The notes under the pieces: generated by a model
Database searches by the model: none
The model's input: the letters and a program-made list of their open reading frames with translations, nothing else
What the model was told of the DNA's origin: nothing
Assembly: GCA_002150815.3 (NCBI GenBank)
Contig: NDFF03000400.1
Location: 124,001-188,000 of the forward strand
Length of the DNA stretch: 64,000 nt
From: Grammothele lineata
Lineage: Eukaryota > Basidiomycota > Agaricomycetes > Polyporales > Polyporaceae
Direction: 5' to 3'
Made by a program: the position numbers and the translations under genes
Part shown: positions 38,349-50,366 of the stretch, in pieces
Layout: each line of letters opens with the position of its first letter
Position numbering within the stretch: the stretch's first letter is position 1

Positions 38349-40850
38349 ATGCCCATCGCCACAAGAACGATGGAGAGGCCTCTTCCTCCCGTCCCCCACC
38401 CGACTTTTCCTTCTGACTTCGGTCCCGAGCGCCAGGCACGCCGCGTTCCGCCCTCGGCTGTACCTCATTTTCCCCTTCCGTCGCCCCGCTCCCCCCGACT
38501 GCTCTCGCGGGCTCTCCGCCATCCCTCCTTGCTCGCCCATCTCCTCCTCCAAACGCAATGGCACGACTTCCATGCCCTCATGAGCGTCTGCACAGACTTC
38601 CGCCATAAGCTCTGGCATCACGAGCAAACCAGGGACGTCATCCTTTCCCACTTCGTGCCAGAATATGCCTACGCGTACGCACTTTGTGGGATGCGGGATC
38701 CGTCAGAGATCCCGCTCACTTTCCACCAACTATCACTATTCAGTGCGTCAGCTCGCTTTGCTCACCTTCTATCTCGATGGAATTGAATGTCTCGCTCGCA
38801 GTGATCTCCCAAAATACTCCGATGCATGTCTATCCTATGCTCTGCCTAACTCTCTTTACCCTCCTTACTCGCGGCGTCGACGATCCCAACCTTCGGCAAC
38901 GCTCAAGACGCCTTTCTGCTCTTACTCTCGAGCACTCGCGTCTTGTCCTCCTCCTTCAGTCACTCGTTCACAGCGCCTCCGTCTCCCCGTCCTCCGAGGC
39001 AGACGAGGACGAAGAGCTGCTCGGGTCGCCCCGTCGCTCCAGTCTGCGCTCGCCACCGCAGCAAGGCGTGCGCGAGCTCGTGTTCCCCGCACCGCTCTCG
39101 GCTATGACCCCCGACGCCTCGTCATCTGACGACGCGCTTTCCGATACGGTTTCTTCAAAAAAATCGCATCGTGTCCTCCACAGATCCGGGACAATCCGAA
39201 GTCAGCGCTCCGCCGTTTCGTACCAGCTGCGTGCCTCGTCTGTCGGCCCTCGGCTCACCCCTACACACGCGGAGACCATCTCGAGGAGCCAGCGGCGGTC
39301 CTCCGGGCTCTCGTCTCTCTTCCAGAAGACCCGTGTCCCTCCTCCCCCACCTTCGGACGACCCTCTAGCCCTCAAGATGTACGCGAACAGCTGGCGACGT
39401 ACAGTCTCTCCTGGCGCGCGACACAGCGTGGCGTTCGCCGCAGCAGAATCGGACGAGGACGACTGGTACATGCGCTCCCCGCCCGGCGCCGAGGCGCTCC
39501 TCCAGCCACACCGGCGTTTCGCGTCCATCAGCTTCTCGAGCGAGTCCTCGCTCTCCAGCCCATCGTCGATCTCCCGTACTAACACCGACTCGGAGGGGAG
39601 CTACGGCCAGCCCCCTTCCCGCGACCCCCGCGGCGGTGCACGGCGCGCGTCTGCGTTCGGCATCCCTACTCCCTCCAGCAGCCGCGGCGCAGGCGGCGCC
39701 TCGGGCGCGGGGGCGCCACTGGGAATCCGCAGGAGTCCGAGCTCAGTGCACGAGCTATTCATGGCGACCTCTCGGGTCCGCGCGCCCGTGCTGCGTGTGT
39801 TCGTGCCGTGCACGGAGCTCGACGAGGCCGCGATCGGCGACTGCGAGGACGCGCTCATGCGCGCCGGCCTGTGGGAGCACCTCTCCGACGGCGACGTCGT
39901 CTGCAATTTCGGCTACGTGCCCCCGTCCGTCTCGCCGCAGTCCTCGGACGAGGGCGTCAGCGCCGCTCCCGCGGACGGAGACGGCGCGAACAGGCAAAAG
40001 TGGCTGGTGTTCAACGGCTACTGCCTCGTGCCGTACATCCCGCCCGCCCCGCCCCCGCTCGAGAACCCGCTCACGCTCCCGTCCCCGTTCTACTTCGCAA
40101 ATCTGCGCCATGCACGCGTAGATCCCGTGTTCGTGCTCGCGCTCCCCACCAACCTCGGCGCCACCCCCCTCCCCAGCCCACCATCCTCTTCCCTCCCCTC
40201 GTCCCCAGGAAACAGCATCCGCGGACGCCCTACCCGCGGGTCCCTCGCGAGCCCCCCTCTCCCGCCCATACCGTACGACCCCCTCGCGCACCTCCAGCTC
40301 GCGCACGTCGCGACGCGCGTGCCCTCGCCGCAGTCCCCCGGCGGGTTCGCCTCCGTGCGCAAGTGGATGTGGCTCGCGCGCGTGCCGCACGTCGGCCCGG
40401 AGAGCGGGACCGAGGCGGGCGGCGCGCTCGGGCGCGGGTGGTGCGGCGAGTGGGTGCTCGAGGCCGAGGGCACCAAGGAGGGGCGGCAGGCGCTGCTCGA
40501 CGCGCTCGCGGGCCCGCCGGTGGGCCCGGGCTTGAGGAGGAGGGGGCTGTGGGAGGTCGTTAGGGATAGGAGCGGCGCGGGGAGGCTGTGGCTTCGGTGA
40601 GTGTCTGTCCTTCTGCGCTGCTGTCTTGCGATTGCTCGTAGGGTTTCCGGATGGCCCGCTCCGGGTCTGTGGATATGTTTGGGCTGTGTGGGGCTTGGCG
40701 GAACGGTGTGCTGACTAGTGTGGGTTTTTTGGTGTTTGCAGGCTCCAGGCTCCGAACGTGGATGGGTACATCGACACGCTCGTCCACCCGCCCGAGCCGC
40801 TCACACGGCCGCCGAGCCCGCGTGCGCCAGGCGTGCACTGGACAGAGTAA
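38349..40850 (+). CDS. Conserved hypothetical protein, 765 residues
   Basis: Exons 38349-38742, 38802-40596 and 40742-40850. I do not recognise the family. N-terminus: Pro/Arg-rich, then a helical segment at about residues 60-135 ([38 protein letters not shown]) that loosely resembles an F-box-like or helical adaptor domain, continuing across the splice into [15 protein letters not shown]. Middle: about 350 Ser-rich residues with RRSS and [10 protein letters not shown] blocks, probably disordered and phosphorylated. C-terminal 280 residues look folded: [54 protein letters not shown], then WMWLARVP and [20 protein letters not shown], with Pro-rich gaps. The end motif GVHWTE suggests selection up to the stop. 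The design suggests a regulatory scaffold; no function is claimed. Confidence 0.8.
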
Positions 40851-41719
40851 TAGCGACCTGGCACACGCACAGACTTTCTCTCGACGCCCCGCTTTTTATT
40901 CACTGCTTCATCGCTTCATCATTGCTAAGACCTCTGCCGTGAGACTCGCATGGACCGTTCCAATAGAGACGTTTCTCGGCACAGTCATGACTTTGCTCGA
41001 CTCCAGTAATGCTCGCTCTTCTCCCCGTCCGTTCAGTCGTGTAACTTTGCACTTGCATTCACACCGTTCTCGCACCTCTCATCGCATCGCATGATCATAC
41101 CCCTCCTGACTTACCGTACTTACCTACCCGCGCTCCCGCGGGTAATCACCCTCCACTGACCGAGCCGCTCCGCGCTGCCGCTACTATCCCGGGTACCCAC
41201 ATCGCCATCCTGGTACTGTACACACTCCTACCGCACGCCTCCCGTCTGTCCTACACGTACTACCGCAACCACGACATATGCGTACAACCTGCCCTTTATT
41301 GGTCACAGCTTGCGCTAGCGCTCGTTCTACCCTTCGTCCCCCATCCCCACGTTCTTCTCACGCACTCGCCTGCTCACATGGGACTTTGGATGCGCCTTGC
41401 CTGCCGACGAGCGAGCCTAGCCGACGATCTCCCTGTATTCGCACATACTGCCGCTGCAAGCTATTACCGGTTCGTACTTCGATCTCATGTGTGAGGCCCG
41501 CGACCGAAGGTGGATCGCACTGACTCTTGAAGGCGTGATATGAAGGTAGATCTCATACTGGAGCACGTCTTCTAGTTGTACTGCCCACACCTGAATATTG
41601 TTTCGAGGATAAATCGTACACCCAGCTTTTCTCTTTACTTCGACGCCGCGTCCTCTTCGTCCAGAGCGCATGATATCTCCCCTTGGCAAGCTCGGATGAT
41701 ACCTGACGGCGATGCCGTC
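40851..41719. terminator. Convergent 3' region, no gene
   Basis: About 870 bases between convergent stops (40850 plus, 41720 minus). Pyrimidine-rich on the + strand, consistent with the 3' UTR of the 765-residue protein gene. No other feature seen. Confidence 0.5.
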
Positions 41720-43162
41720 TCAAGTGAGAGTGGTGATGTCAGTGTTCACGAACTGTTCGATAGTGAAACCACCTTCGGGGCTCTGTACGAAGCCGGCCTT
41801 GAGTAGCACGCTGTATCATACCATCAGTAATCAAAATCCCACATATTGACAGAGCAGACGCACTCGAGAGTCTCCTGGATGACCTGGCGGGGAATCGCGG
41901 TACAATCCTGCGGGTACCCGACCGTCTTCAGCCACGCCTGTGAATACCGTCACAGAGAACCGTCGCGATCAGCACCACGATGCACCTGTTTCGCATCGAG
42001 AGGGGGCAACAGCGCACCTTAATGTCCTCCTCGGGGTAGCCAAACTTCTCCTTGATGAACGCAACGTCTGCCTCGACGCGCTGCTCGGGCGCGTCGAACG
42101 CGTGCACGTACGTCGAGAGCGTCTCGAGGAAGGGCCGCAGGGCCGCGGCGGGCGCGCGTGTCGGGTGCGCGGCGATAAGCCAGGACGGCCAGGGCGTGGG
42201 CACCGAGCCGATCTGTCAGAGAATAGGGAAAGTGGTGTGAGGAGGGCGACACGAGAGGGGGGAGACGGGCGTACGAAGCGTGCTTCGCCAGCATCGACGA
42301 ACGGCTTGGTCGTAAACCACTCCCACATGAACGCGCTCGTGGAGCCGTCGTTGACCGAGTCGATGAGGCCGCGGATGTCATTGTTAACTACCGAGGGGAG
42401 GAGTTAATCTACGTGACGGGCTGTCGTGCGGCAGGCCTGACCTTTGAACTTCAAGTCGGCCGTCGGCCAGCCCTGTTGGAGGGCCATGACGTATGCCATC
42501 GTCTGACTCCCGCTATCAGTCAGTGAACAGGGTTAGTAAATAATGCCTCCCGGGGCATAGAGGTAGCTATGGCTGACCTGCCGTAGCGCGAGATGCCGAT
42601 GGTCGTGTCCTTGAGATCAGAGATGGAGTTATACGGGCTTGTCTTTCCAGAAATGACCGCCCTGCGTAACATGAGTACCCATTAGAGGTGAAAGAGCGAT
42701 ACACGAAACCGAACCAGTTGAGCGGGGTGGTGACATAACTGCCGACGAGTTTGTATGCAGTGGATCCTTTGGCTATGCCAGATATAAGTGGATCGGTAAG
42801 CGCACTGCAAACATGACCGTTGAGCTTTCAGTGAAGCAGCATGATAACAAGCAACCGGACTCTATTTAACTGACATGGCAACGTCGATTTCGTCTTTCTC
42901 TAGACGGCCGATTAGCTGCCCCGTTCCGCCTGGAACAGCAGGTCAGTAAGCATACTAGAACATTTTCAGGGAGATGACGCACTAGGGCACTCGACGAGTG
43001 TGAAGGTTTTGCCCCCATCCGCTTCCGCAAATTGGAGAAGTGGAGAGGAGAAATGCTCTCGAACTGCCAGCCCCGTGAACCCGTTATAAGCGACATTTAT
43101 ATCGATCAAGCCGAGCTATGGATGAATGGAGCCCACGCACCGAACCCAACCCTGAGAGGCAT
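41720..43162 (-). CDS. Periplasmic-binding-protein-like (type 2 PBP) protein
   Basis: Exons (minus) 43162-43141, 43063-42983, 42929-42875, 42804-42715, 42661-42578, 42512-42442, 42387-42275, 42212-42018, 41937-41864 and 41810-41720 give 291 residues. The layout matches the substrate-binding proteins of bacterial nitrate/sulfonate/taurine ABC importers (NMT1/TauA fold). Seen: MPLRVGF, REHFSSPLLQFAEADG, SGTGQLIGRLEKDEIDVAIALTD, the conserved IGISRYGSGSQTMAYV, a domain-2 segment FKVNNDIRGLIDSVNDG, and AFMWEWFTTKPF. A fungal protein with this fold, Ca3427 of Candida, is known by structure. No signal peptide or lipobox, so it is probably cytosolic; ligand unknown. Neighbouring genes give no hint. 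The start ATG sits directly at MPLRVGF, where bacterial mature proteins begin. Confidence 0.88.
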
Positions 43163-43992
43163 GGCGGCCTGCGGAAAGGAGATGCCCCAGCCATCTTTGT
43201 CAGTGCGCTGCAGCTTCACACCGAGTCCTCCAATGGAGATTGGATGGAGAGTACGGTCCGGAACTAGCGCCCGGTCACTGCAGAATGACGACAGTCTTCA
43301 GATCAGATCTCGCCTCTGATCCTTTAATAACGTAATAATCCCACTCACCATCTCTCCTTGCCATCGGTCCACACTAATGTCTTTCCGAGATGATATGACA
43401 TACGGCAAAGTCACCTACTGCAAGTATGCAAGCCATTTGATCCGCAATAAATACTGCAACCTGGTTCAACTTGAACACTCATTCTCGGCGAGCGTTCAAA
43501 AGCTTACTATCGCAACCGCTCTTTTTTTTTTGGCAAACATGTCAAACACTCTCCCGGCCATCTATTAAACTAGCAGCTGTTTGTCCTACAAGACTCTCGG
43601 ACCCACCGCCGCGCACTTAGTTCAAGCTTAATTAGATCCTATTAGATACCTTCCCCTCCCCTTTAACTGGCGCGCCGCGGACCTTGTTCATCCAGCGCCG
43701 CGCTCGCTATGCGGCCTGTTGCTCTCCTAACAGGCAAGGCGTGGCTACCGGCCCACCCTAGGCCCTCATGCTTCTCACATAAACGCCGCTGTGCATGTTC
43801 CTGGCGGGTTACAAGAGGCAGGGATGCTGGGCACGTAACTTCGCCCCCCTCACTACTCCTTCGTGCCGATTCTCCCGCTGAGTGTAGACCACTCATCTCG
43901 TTCATAGTACGTCGTCCCTAGCACTTGCGTCGATCTTTCTTGCATTCTGAGGCTCTTGAAACACCAGGCGATCCGACCGTATAGCGGAGAAT
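43163..43992. other. Intergenic region between divergent genes
   Basis: 830 bases between the PBP-like gene (minus) and the small secreted candidate (plus). It includes a T9 run near 43526. No gene supported; the 63-codon frame 43377-43568 has no recognised feature. Confidence 0.45.
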
Positions 43993-44250
43993 ATGAGACA
44001 TCGGCCTTTCGAGCTCTGTGTCGCTCTCCTACTTCTACTCCTTGTTCAAGCCTCTCTCGTCGCGGCTTTCCCCGTTGACGCCGAGAGTTTCATTACCTCA
44101 GAACTTCCAAAACCTACCCTAGTCAATCAGCGCCTTGTGGAGAGCAAGGTGCCCCACTTGCACCCCCGCGCTCGCGTACATAAGTCAAGGAAGGGCGATC
44201 CCCACATACGACCATGGGCAATGAACCGCGGTCGACCCATCCATGGATAA
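43993..44250 (+). CDS. Candidate small secreted protein (85 aa)
   Basis: Single-exon frame with a good ATG. The N-terminus is a textbook signal peptide: a short basic head (MRHRPFE), a hydrophobic core of about 16 residues with a Leu run (CVALLLLLLVQASLVAAF), and a small-residue cleavage region. The mature part (about 58 residues) has no Cys, is basic, and contains His and Pro pairs (HLHPRARVHKSRKG) and no family that I know. It could be a secreted peptide precursor, but no clean Lys-Arg processing site is present. Leader-like CT-rich sequence lies upstream. A chance frame is possible. Confidence 0.4.
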   Translation: MRHRPFELCVALLLLLLVQASLVAAFPVDAESFITSELPKPTLVNQRLVESKVPHLHPRARVHKSRKGDPHIRPWAMNRGRPIHG

Positions 44251-44809
44251 CCAGTGCAGGTGCACGGCGGTGAGTAGACTAGTGCGTAGAACACACTTCG
44301 TCATCCTCAACGGCAGTTCTCGCAGATCTTCATCTCTCGACCTACTTGCAAGCGAAGTAGACGGACTTCTATCTTTGCAATCGAACGAGGTTGCCGGGAA
44401 TATCTAATCAATACGATGGGCCTCCTTAGATGAAGTTATCATGCATTTTAATTCGTGTGCTCTGAGAGTCCGTCGAATTGTAACCAATGAAAGCTTCGTG
44501 CAACAACTAGGATGTGTGCGTACGGTATCGATGAGAGACTGCCGGGAGAGATCCGGGACGGAGCACCAGTGAGGAAAGAAACGAGCGGTCGATAGCCGGG
44601 GAGTAGCTAGTGAGATCACGGAGTACTAATCAACGAGGGGAGGGAGCGGGGGTAGATCACTGTGGCTGAGAGCAACGGGAGCACGTAACGAAAGATGTCC
44701 GACGAGGCACGACAATGCATGAAGGGAGGGGATGTCGATGGAGGAATGCGTACGTACGAGGGGATGCGGTCTGATGCAATTGATGTCTATATGAGCAAAC
44801 GAGGGCAGA
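44251..44809. other. Intergenic region downstream of the PH-protein gene
   Basis: Between the small secreted candidate and the stop of the minus-strand PH-protein gene. The part next to 44810 is purine-rich on the + strand, thus pyrimidine-rich in the sense of the PH gene, like other 3' flanks here. No gene seen. Confidence 0.45.
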
Positions 44810-47800
44810 TTACTTGGTGCTGGGAGGGCCCGACTGGTTCGGCGAGCTGTCGGTCTGGGCGGGGCCCGTACCCGCCGACGAGCCCTGCGGACCCGGTGCA
44901 GGCGAGCTCGACGAGAACTGGCGTGCTCCTGCGGAGGCGGGAGGCGTTTGCGGCTTGGCGCCCTCGACTCCCGGCGGGAAGCGAGCGTCGAACTGCGAGG
45001 CCTGCCCGGTCATCTGCATGCCCATAGGGTTCATAGGGCCACCCATCATCGAGCCACTCATGCCCATGCCTCCCATGCCTCCCATGCCGCCCATACCCAT
45101 GCCGCCACCCATGCCACCACCCATACCGCCCATCCCGCTCATCCCGGTGGGGGTCATGGCCATGCCGCCCATGCCTTGGTTCATCATCGGCATACCCATC
45201 ATCGACATGCGCGGATCGAAGCCCATGCCCATCGAGTTCCCGGTCATCATGGGGTTCATCGGAGCGGGATTCGCCCCACCGTCGCCGCCGACCTGGGAGC
45301 CCGCGGTGGAAAACGCGACCATGGCCTGCTGGTACGCCTGCGCGGCGGCCTGCTGTGCGGCGAAGAGCTGCTGCGGGTTCGCGAAGCCAGGCATCATACC
45401 CGGGAAACCCCACCCGCCAGTCATCATTGGATTCATGCCCATCATCATCGGGTTGGCCATCATCGGGTTGAAGCCCATCATCCCGCCGCCGTACATCGAC
45501 CCGCCTTGCTGCATCTGGTCGAGCTGCTGCCGCTGGAAGTCGTCAAGCTTCCGCTGGCGTTCCTCTGCGGAGCGCTTCTCCCGCTCACGCTCGGTGAGCG
45601 CCGCGCCGAGGCCGCCTTCTCGCTTCCGCTCGCGTTCGTGGGCGGTTACAGCGCCCAGAAGACCTGTCTGCGGCGGCGGCGGTTTCAAAGGCACGTTGAT
45701 CAGCGAAGCGCCGGATTCACGGGCGAGTTCCTCCTGCTTCTTCGCCGAGCGATCTTGCCTGTCCTGCATCCCAGCGGAGAGTAAGCCATGAGGCGTGAAA
45801 GCTTTAGTCATCGTCGTTGCGGGAGCCTCCATCTGGATGAACGTGTCGCGCTGGTTTGAAGGTTCCGGGTTGCGATCGGGGTCGAGAGCGCGGCTCCACA
45901 TGTCTCGCGACGGAGCCTGTTGCTGCTGCTGCAACTGCGGAGGCATTTGGGACTGGGGGCGCATGCCCGGCCCGGGCTGGCCAAACTGAGGCGATGCTCC
46001 TCGACTGTTTCCATCTGCGGGGTAGAGACTTCTGCGGCCTGCATCTGCGTAGTTGTCCGACACGAACCGGCGGGGCTGGGGCTGGGCACCCAGGTAGTCG
46101 TCCTCTGCATTAAGTAACATGTTAGCCCGAAACGCAAAAAAGTACCGGAGTGGTACGACCGGCGAAAATACGCACGCTGACCGGGAGGAACTTGCGGGAG
46201 GTCGCGAGGTCGGCGGGGAGGGGGGTATGCGCCGTTGTTGACGTCCGTGGCCGAGCGAGCAGGAGAGCTCGTACCCGCACCGTACGGAGAACGTTGACTG
46301 GGTGCTTGCATGGACGCATGATCACTCACACTGGCAGCCATGCGCGGCAGGGGTTCGGTATCCGAGTCCACGTCCTCATCCTCCTCTTCCTCCTCTTCTT
46401 CCTCGTCACTGCTCTCGCCCCAAGCGCCCGCATCCTTTGCCCGCATCCTACCCTTCCCGTTCGCCTTCCCCGGACGATGCGCCGCCGCCTGGAGAGCAGC
46501 TTGCTGCGCTGCGGACTTGGCCTTGCGCTCGGCTGCGAGCCTCGTGGGGGCGAAAGAAGATCTTGGCTGCTCCGTGGCACGCGTCTGGGAGGAAGGGCTT
46601 GCTGGCGTTTCGATGACTTCGGGCGGAGGGGGAGACTTCATCGAGGGTGTGCCAGCAGACCTGGCGGGAGGCGATTGGGGGATCGAGGGCGGAGCGGGGC
46701 GGTCCTCTTGCTCGAGGAAGGAGAGCGCAGCGAGCGCGTCAGCGTTGTGGTCCTCATAGCTCGCAGGGGCTTCGTGGTGGGGAGCAGCAGCCATGTTGCT
46801 GTCTTGAATGTCCCGGTCCTGCTCAAGATCGTCTTCGTTTTCGTCGTCGGTCGTCGTCGCCGTGGGCGTGGAGTCCGTTGCGGGGTGCTGGGCGGAGGAG
46901 GGGTTTTGGATGAAGGCTGACATCCGCGACGACGCAGGCGCCGCACGTGCGCCAGAAGGCTTACGTAACCCAAACCCACTGCCCGGTCTGGGCGCGGCGG
47001 AGGCTTCTGTCCCTGAGGGAGGCTGATTGGCGGCCGTCGGGGGTGGAGACTTGGGAGGCACGACCGGCGGATGCATGCTCGAAGTACCGGACGACGGCGA
47101 GCTCGCTTGCTTCACGCGGAGGGGAGAGTTCGCCACACGGGGAGGAGGGGTGTAGGGCTCGGATTCTGAGTCGGATGGCGTCTCATCGTCATCGCCTTGC
47201 GGCGACTTCGAGGGCGGCGGCGGGCCTCGTCGACGCCCAACAGGCGCGACCTCCTGCTGTTGCATATGCTGCATGTAAAACAGTGCTGCGCCGGCATCGC
47301 CGAGGATATCGTCAGTAAGGCTCGGCTTCTTCTGGTGCTGTGGGGGTTGGTTTTGCGAGAGCGTCGGGGTGGTCGGTGAGTATAACGGAGCGGGGGGCGG
47401 GGAAGACGGGGTCGCGTGGTCTGTGGTATATGATGGACGGGAAGATGGTGTGGGAATCGTAGCCATCGAGGTAGGTATCGAGAGCTGTGAGGTCGAGCGG
47501 TCGGGAACCAGCCGTGTGAAGGACGGTGCCTGTGAGGGAACTATGGGAGGTTGTTGCTGAGCATTAGGTATAGATGCGGAGTAAGGAGGAGAGCCAACGC
47601 GCAGCGGTGAAGTTGTACGAGGGGGAGACATGGTATCCGTAGATGCCACAGCAAATCGTGGGGGTGTCGAGGGAGTCGTTGGGCGGGGTTCGGGCGAGGT
47701 CTGACGTCCATATGCAACTCCATAGGATGGGGATGGTAGAGGCGGAGAGCTCGGTGCATTCGTTGATGACCTCGAATGCGCATGAGCAATCTGCCCGGGA

Positions 47801-50366
47801 CGATTGCTGAGTTTGGAATCCGGCCGTGAACCAGGGCCTTGCCGGTAGGACTCAACGCTAGCTCTTCCAGCCATTGTGGTTCGTTCAGGGGGAGGGCTGC
47901 TCGCAGTAGGGCTCGAAACCAGAGGTTGATGCAAAATAGACGTAGACGCCTCTTCCGGGATCATCTGCTGTGTTGGAGGCGATACTGTAGGTTTGCCCCC
48001 ACTGCCCTTCTCAGCAGACAGGGAGCGTCCTTCGTACGGGGTGCTGCGTTCAGTGATCGGTGTCAGGGGTCGACGTTCTTCGTTAGCTTGAGAATTGCTA
48101 CCCATGGCGCTCGAGTCGAAGCCGAGAGGGGGGAGGTTAAGAGATAGAGGACCATTGGACGGAGACTCCGTCTGTTGTGTGGACAACTGGTCATTCGATG
48201 CCAATGACGACTGTTCCTCGATATTAGGCAAAGGAGGCAGCGTCGGAGGGCCTTGGCCAGAGTTGACAGGCGCGGCCGGGCCTTCAGGACCCACACCGTT
48301 CATACGATCAAGGAGAATTCGCTGTAGCTGTGAACGGACGTTAGATGTACGTTCATCCCGAGGGTCCAACGTCTCCGCGAACTCGCGATCCAGGAATAGC
48401 AACTGTCGTGGGAATGTTAGTCTGATCCCCACCAGTACTACGGGATGACAGCCACGTACGTCGCGATGAGGGCCAATAGGATATGCGAACATCATAGACT
48501 GGACGTCCCGAGGATCCCAAGAATATACGCGAGGTCGCCCATACAGACCAAACGCGTCATGAATGCCTAACGCAGGCCAATCAGTACTGAGCGAATGGCG
48601 CGGTTGCCGCAGCACGCACCGACAATCCACCTGAGCATCTCCGAAGGACGCATATTCCCGCCGCCCTCGAGCTCAGGCATTATCAGCAACCATGCTTCGC
48701 GCATCTTGAGCGCGCACGCCATCTCCTCGTCTCCGAGCTGTCCCTCAATCTTCATCAGTGTGCTCCGGCTAATGAGTTCAGGGCGTTCAGGGTAGACCGC
48801 GAACGCCTGCGAAACGCCGCGCATGGTCAGCACCGGTTTCTTCTTATCCTTCGGCCTTGAAGACGAGAATAGGGTAATCAAGGGCCGAGCCGGGAGGCTT
48901 GGGTGTGCCGGAAGCTTCTCGCGCGAGAACAAGTTGGACAGACGTCTTGATCGCGGTTCGTTGGGTGACTCAGGACGAGACGATATGGAGGGATGGTCAG
49001 GATGACCAGGATGCTCGCCTGCGGTGACAGCCATCCAAAGCCGCTTCCAATCCGTCTGGCCTGCGATGCGAATCCTGACCCAACCTTCAAGGCGGCCGTT
49101 CAGCAGAGGGGTGGGAGTACTGCGACCTAAGAACCACGGTCAATACCGTGCAGACACAGTAACGACAACATCCGCACCATCGTTAAGTGTGATTCGGATT
49201 AGATGCGCAGTATAGATCTCCTCCAAGCGCGATTTCTCCCAGGCGGCGAGGCGCATTGCAGCGGTCCACTGCATCAATGCTTCCGCCGATGGACATGAGA
49301 AGAGATACAAGTTCGAACCCGCTGTGTTCAACGTGATCACGTTCGTGTACCGTTTCTGAGGCTGTCCCGGCGTGGGAGGCAGTACTACGGAGCCCAGAAC
49401 GTGCACGAACTGTTGTGCAGCGGTCACTGATGAGCCTTGAGAAGCGCGTTAAGTGTCAGGTACACTCACAGCGTCAGTGACATTTATATATGTCGGAGGA
49501 ACCTGCTTTCCCTGCTTGCTTGCTTCCTCCACGTCTGCCATGTCCCAAACACTCAGCGTTGTACCGCTCAACTGCGCCCAAATCTCCTTCCACCCATCGT
49601 CTTTCACAGGCTTCTGGCCGTCTGGCTGACGTTCGAATCGGCGAACGAGGGGACCGGAGAAGTAGATTTTGCGGGTATGTGCCAGAGTGAGCTGCACGAC
49701 AGACCGGATCTCGGGATGTAACTGAGTCGCAGGGTCCGGGGTTTGCATCGGCGCGGGAGGGGGCTGCTGCTGAGGAGCGGGTTGCACGGGTTGCTGTTGC
49801 GGAGGCGGAGGCAGCTGCATGGTCTGTTGCTGTGGGTGCATTTGCATCTGCTGTTGTAGCGGCGGTTGCAACTGTTGTTGTGGAGGGAGCTGCTGTTGCG
49901 GAAGGTGCTGTTGTTGTTGTGGAGGACGCTGCTGAACCAAACGCGGTGGAGTCTGCAAGCTCGGATCCATCATGGACATGCGTTGCGAGGGAGAAGACCG
50001 CAGAGGTTCTCCTCCGGAGGGGGGAGGTCGCCTGAGGACGGCAGGTTGCGGTGGCGGTTCGTCCAGTTGTGTGGACTTGCGGGAGAAGAAGGAAGTGAAG
50101 GAAGGCTTGGAGCGGTGTTGTGCCTTGCCAGGGCTGCCGCTCGGAGACCCGTAGGAGTCTGTGCTAGAGCCCTGTCTCTGCGGTGTGGGCCGAGCAGATA
50201 AGTCGGGAGGTGGTGGGCTGAGCGGTGGCTGGGCGGGGGGACTGCCGAGGGCATGCATGCGTTCGTTCTCCTGCCGCCATTGCTGGAGGCGTGCGGGGGA
50301 GACGAAGCCGTCGTTGAGGTCGTCCCAGCGGGGGCTGGTAGAGGGACGCGGGGGCGCGGTGGCCAT
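44810..50366 (-). CDS. PH-domain protein of the Skg3/Caf120 family
   Basis: Exons (minus) 50366-49470, 49409-49178, 49126-48620, 48566-48460, 48402-46176 and 46104-44810 give 1754 residues. Caf120 is tied to the Ccr4-Not complex and its paralogue Skg3 to bud growth in budding yeast. Seen: N-terminus with PPRPSTSPRWDDLNDGFVSP, a Gln-rich stretch (bases 49740-49935), then a split PH-like domain (KIYFSGPLVRRFER, WKEIWAQLSGTTLSVWDM, YTNVITLNTAGSNLYLFSCP, LMQWTAAMRLAAWEKSRLEE). A second domain follows (LEGWVRIRIAGQTDWKRLWM, LISRSTLMKIEGQLGDEEM, RPSEMLRWIVG, IHDAFGLYGRPRVYSWD). Then comes about 1,150 residues of Ser/Pro-rich linker with an acidic Glu/Asp run, and a tail with a helical EREREKRSAEERQRK segment and a Met/Gly-rich region (bases 45015-45500). 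I start at the ATG giving MATAPPRP; the frame stays open 15 bases upstream but without an ATG. Confidence 0.88.
45015..45500 (-). repeat. Met/Gly-rich low-complexity repeat in the PH protein
   Basis: In the coding strand the region reads as repeated GGM, NPMM and GMGG units encoded by imperfect repeats of six to nine bases. Such Met/Gly tracts are intrinsically disordered and prone to length change by slippage. Confidence 0.8.

Noticed and set aside
39808..40563. Long Arg-rich + and minus frames inside the 765-residue protein gene
   Set aside because: GC-rich coding sequence leaves other frames open. Only the chosen frame links to the exons on both sides.
44814..45791. 325-codon + frame rich in Met/Pro
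   Set aside because: It is the complement of the Met/Gly-rich tail of the PH protein, whose frame joins to conserved domains.
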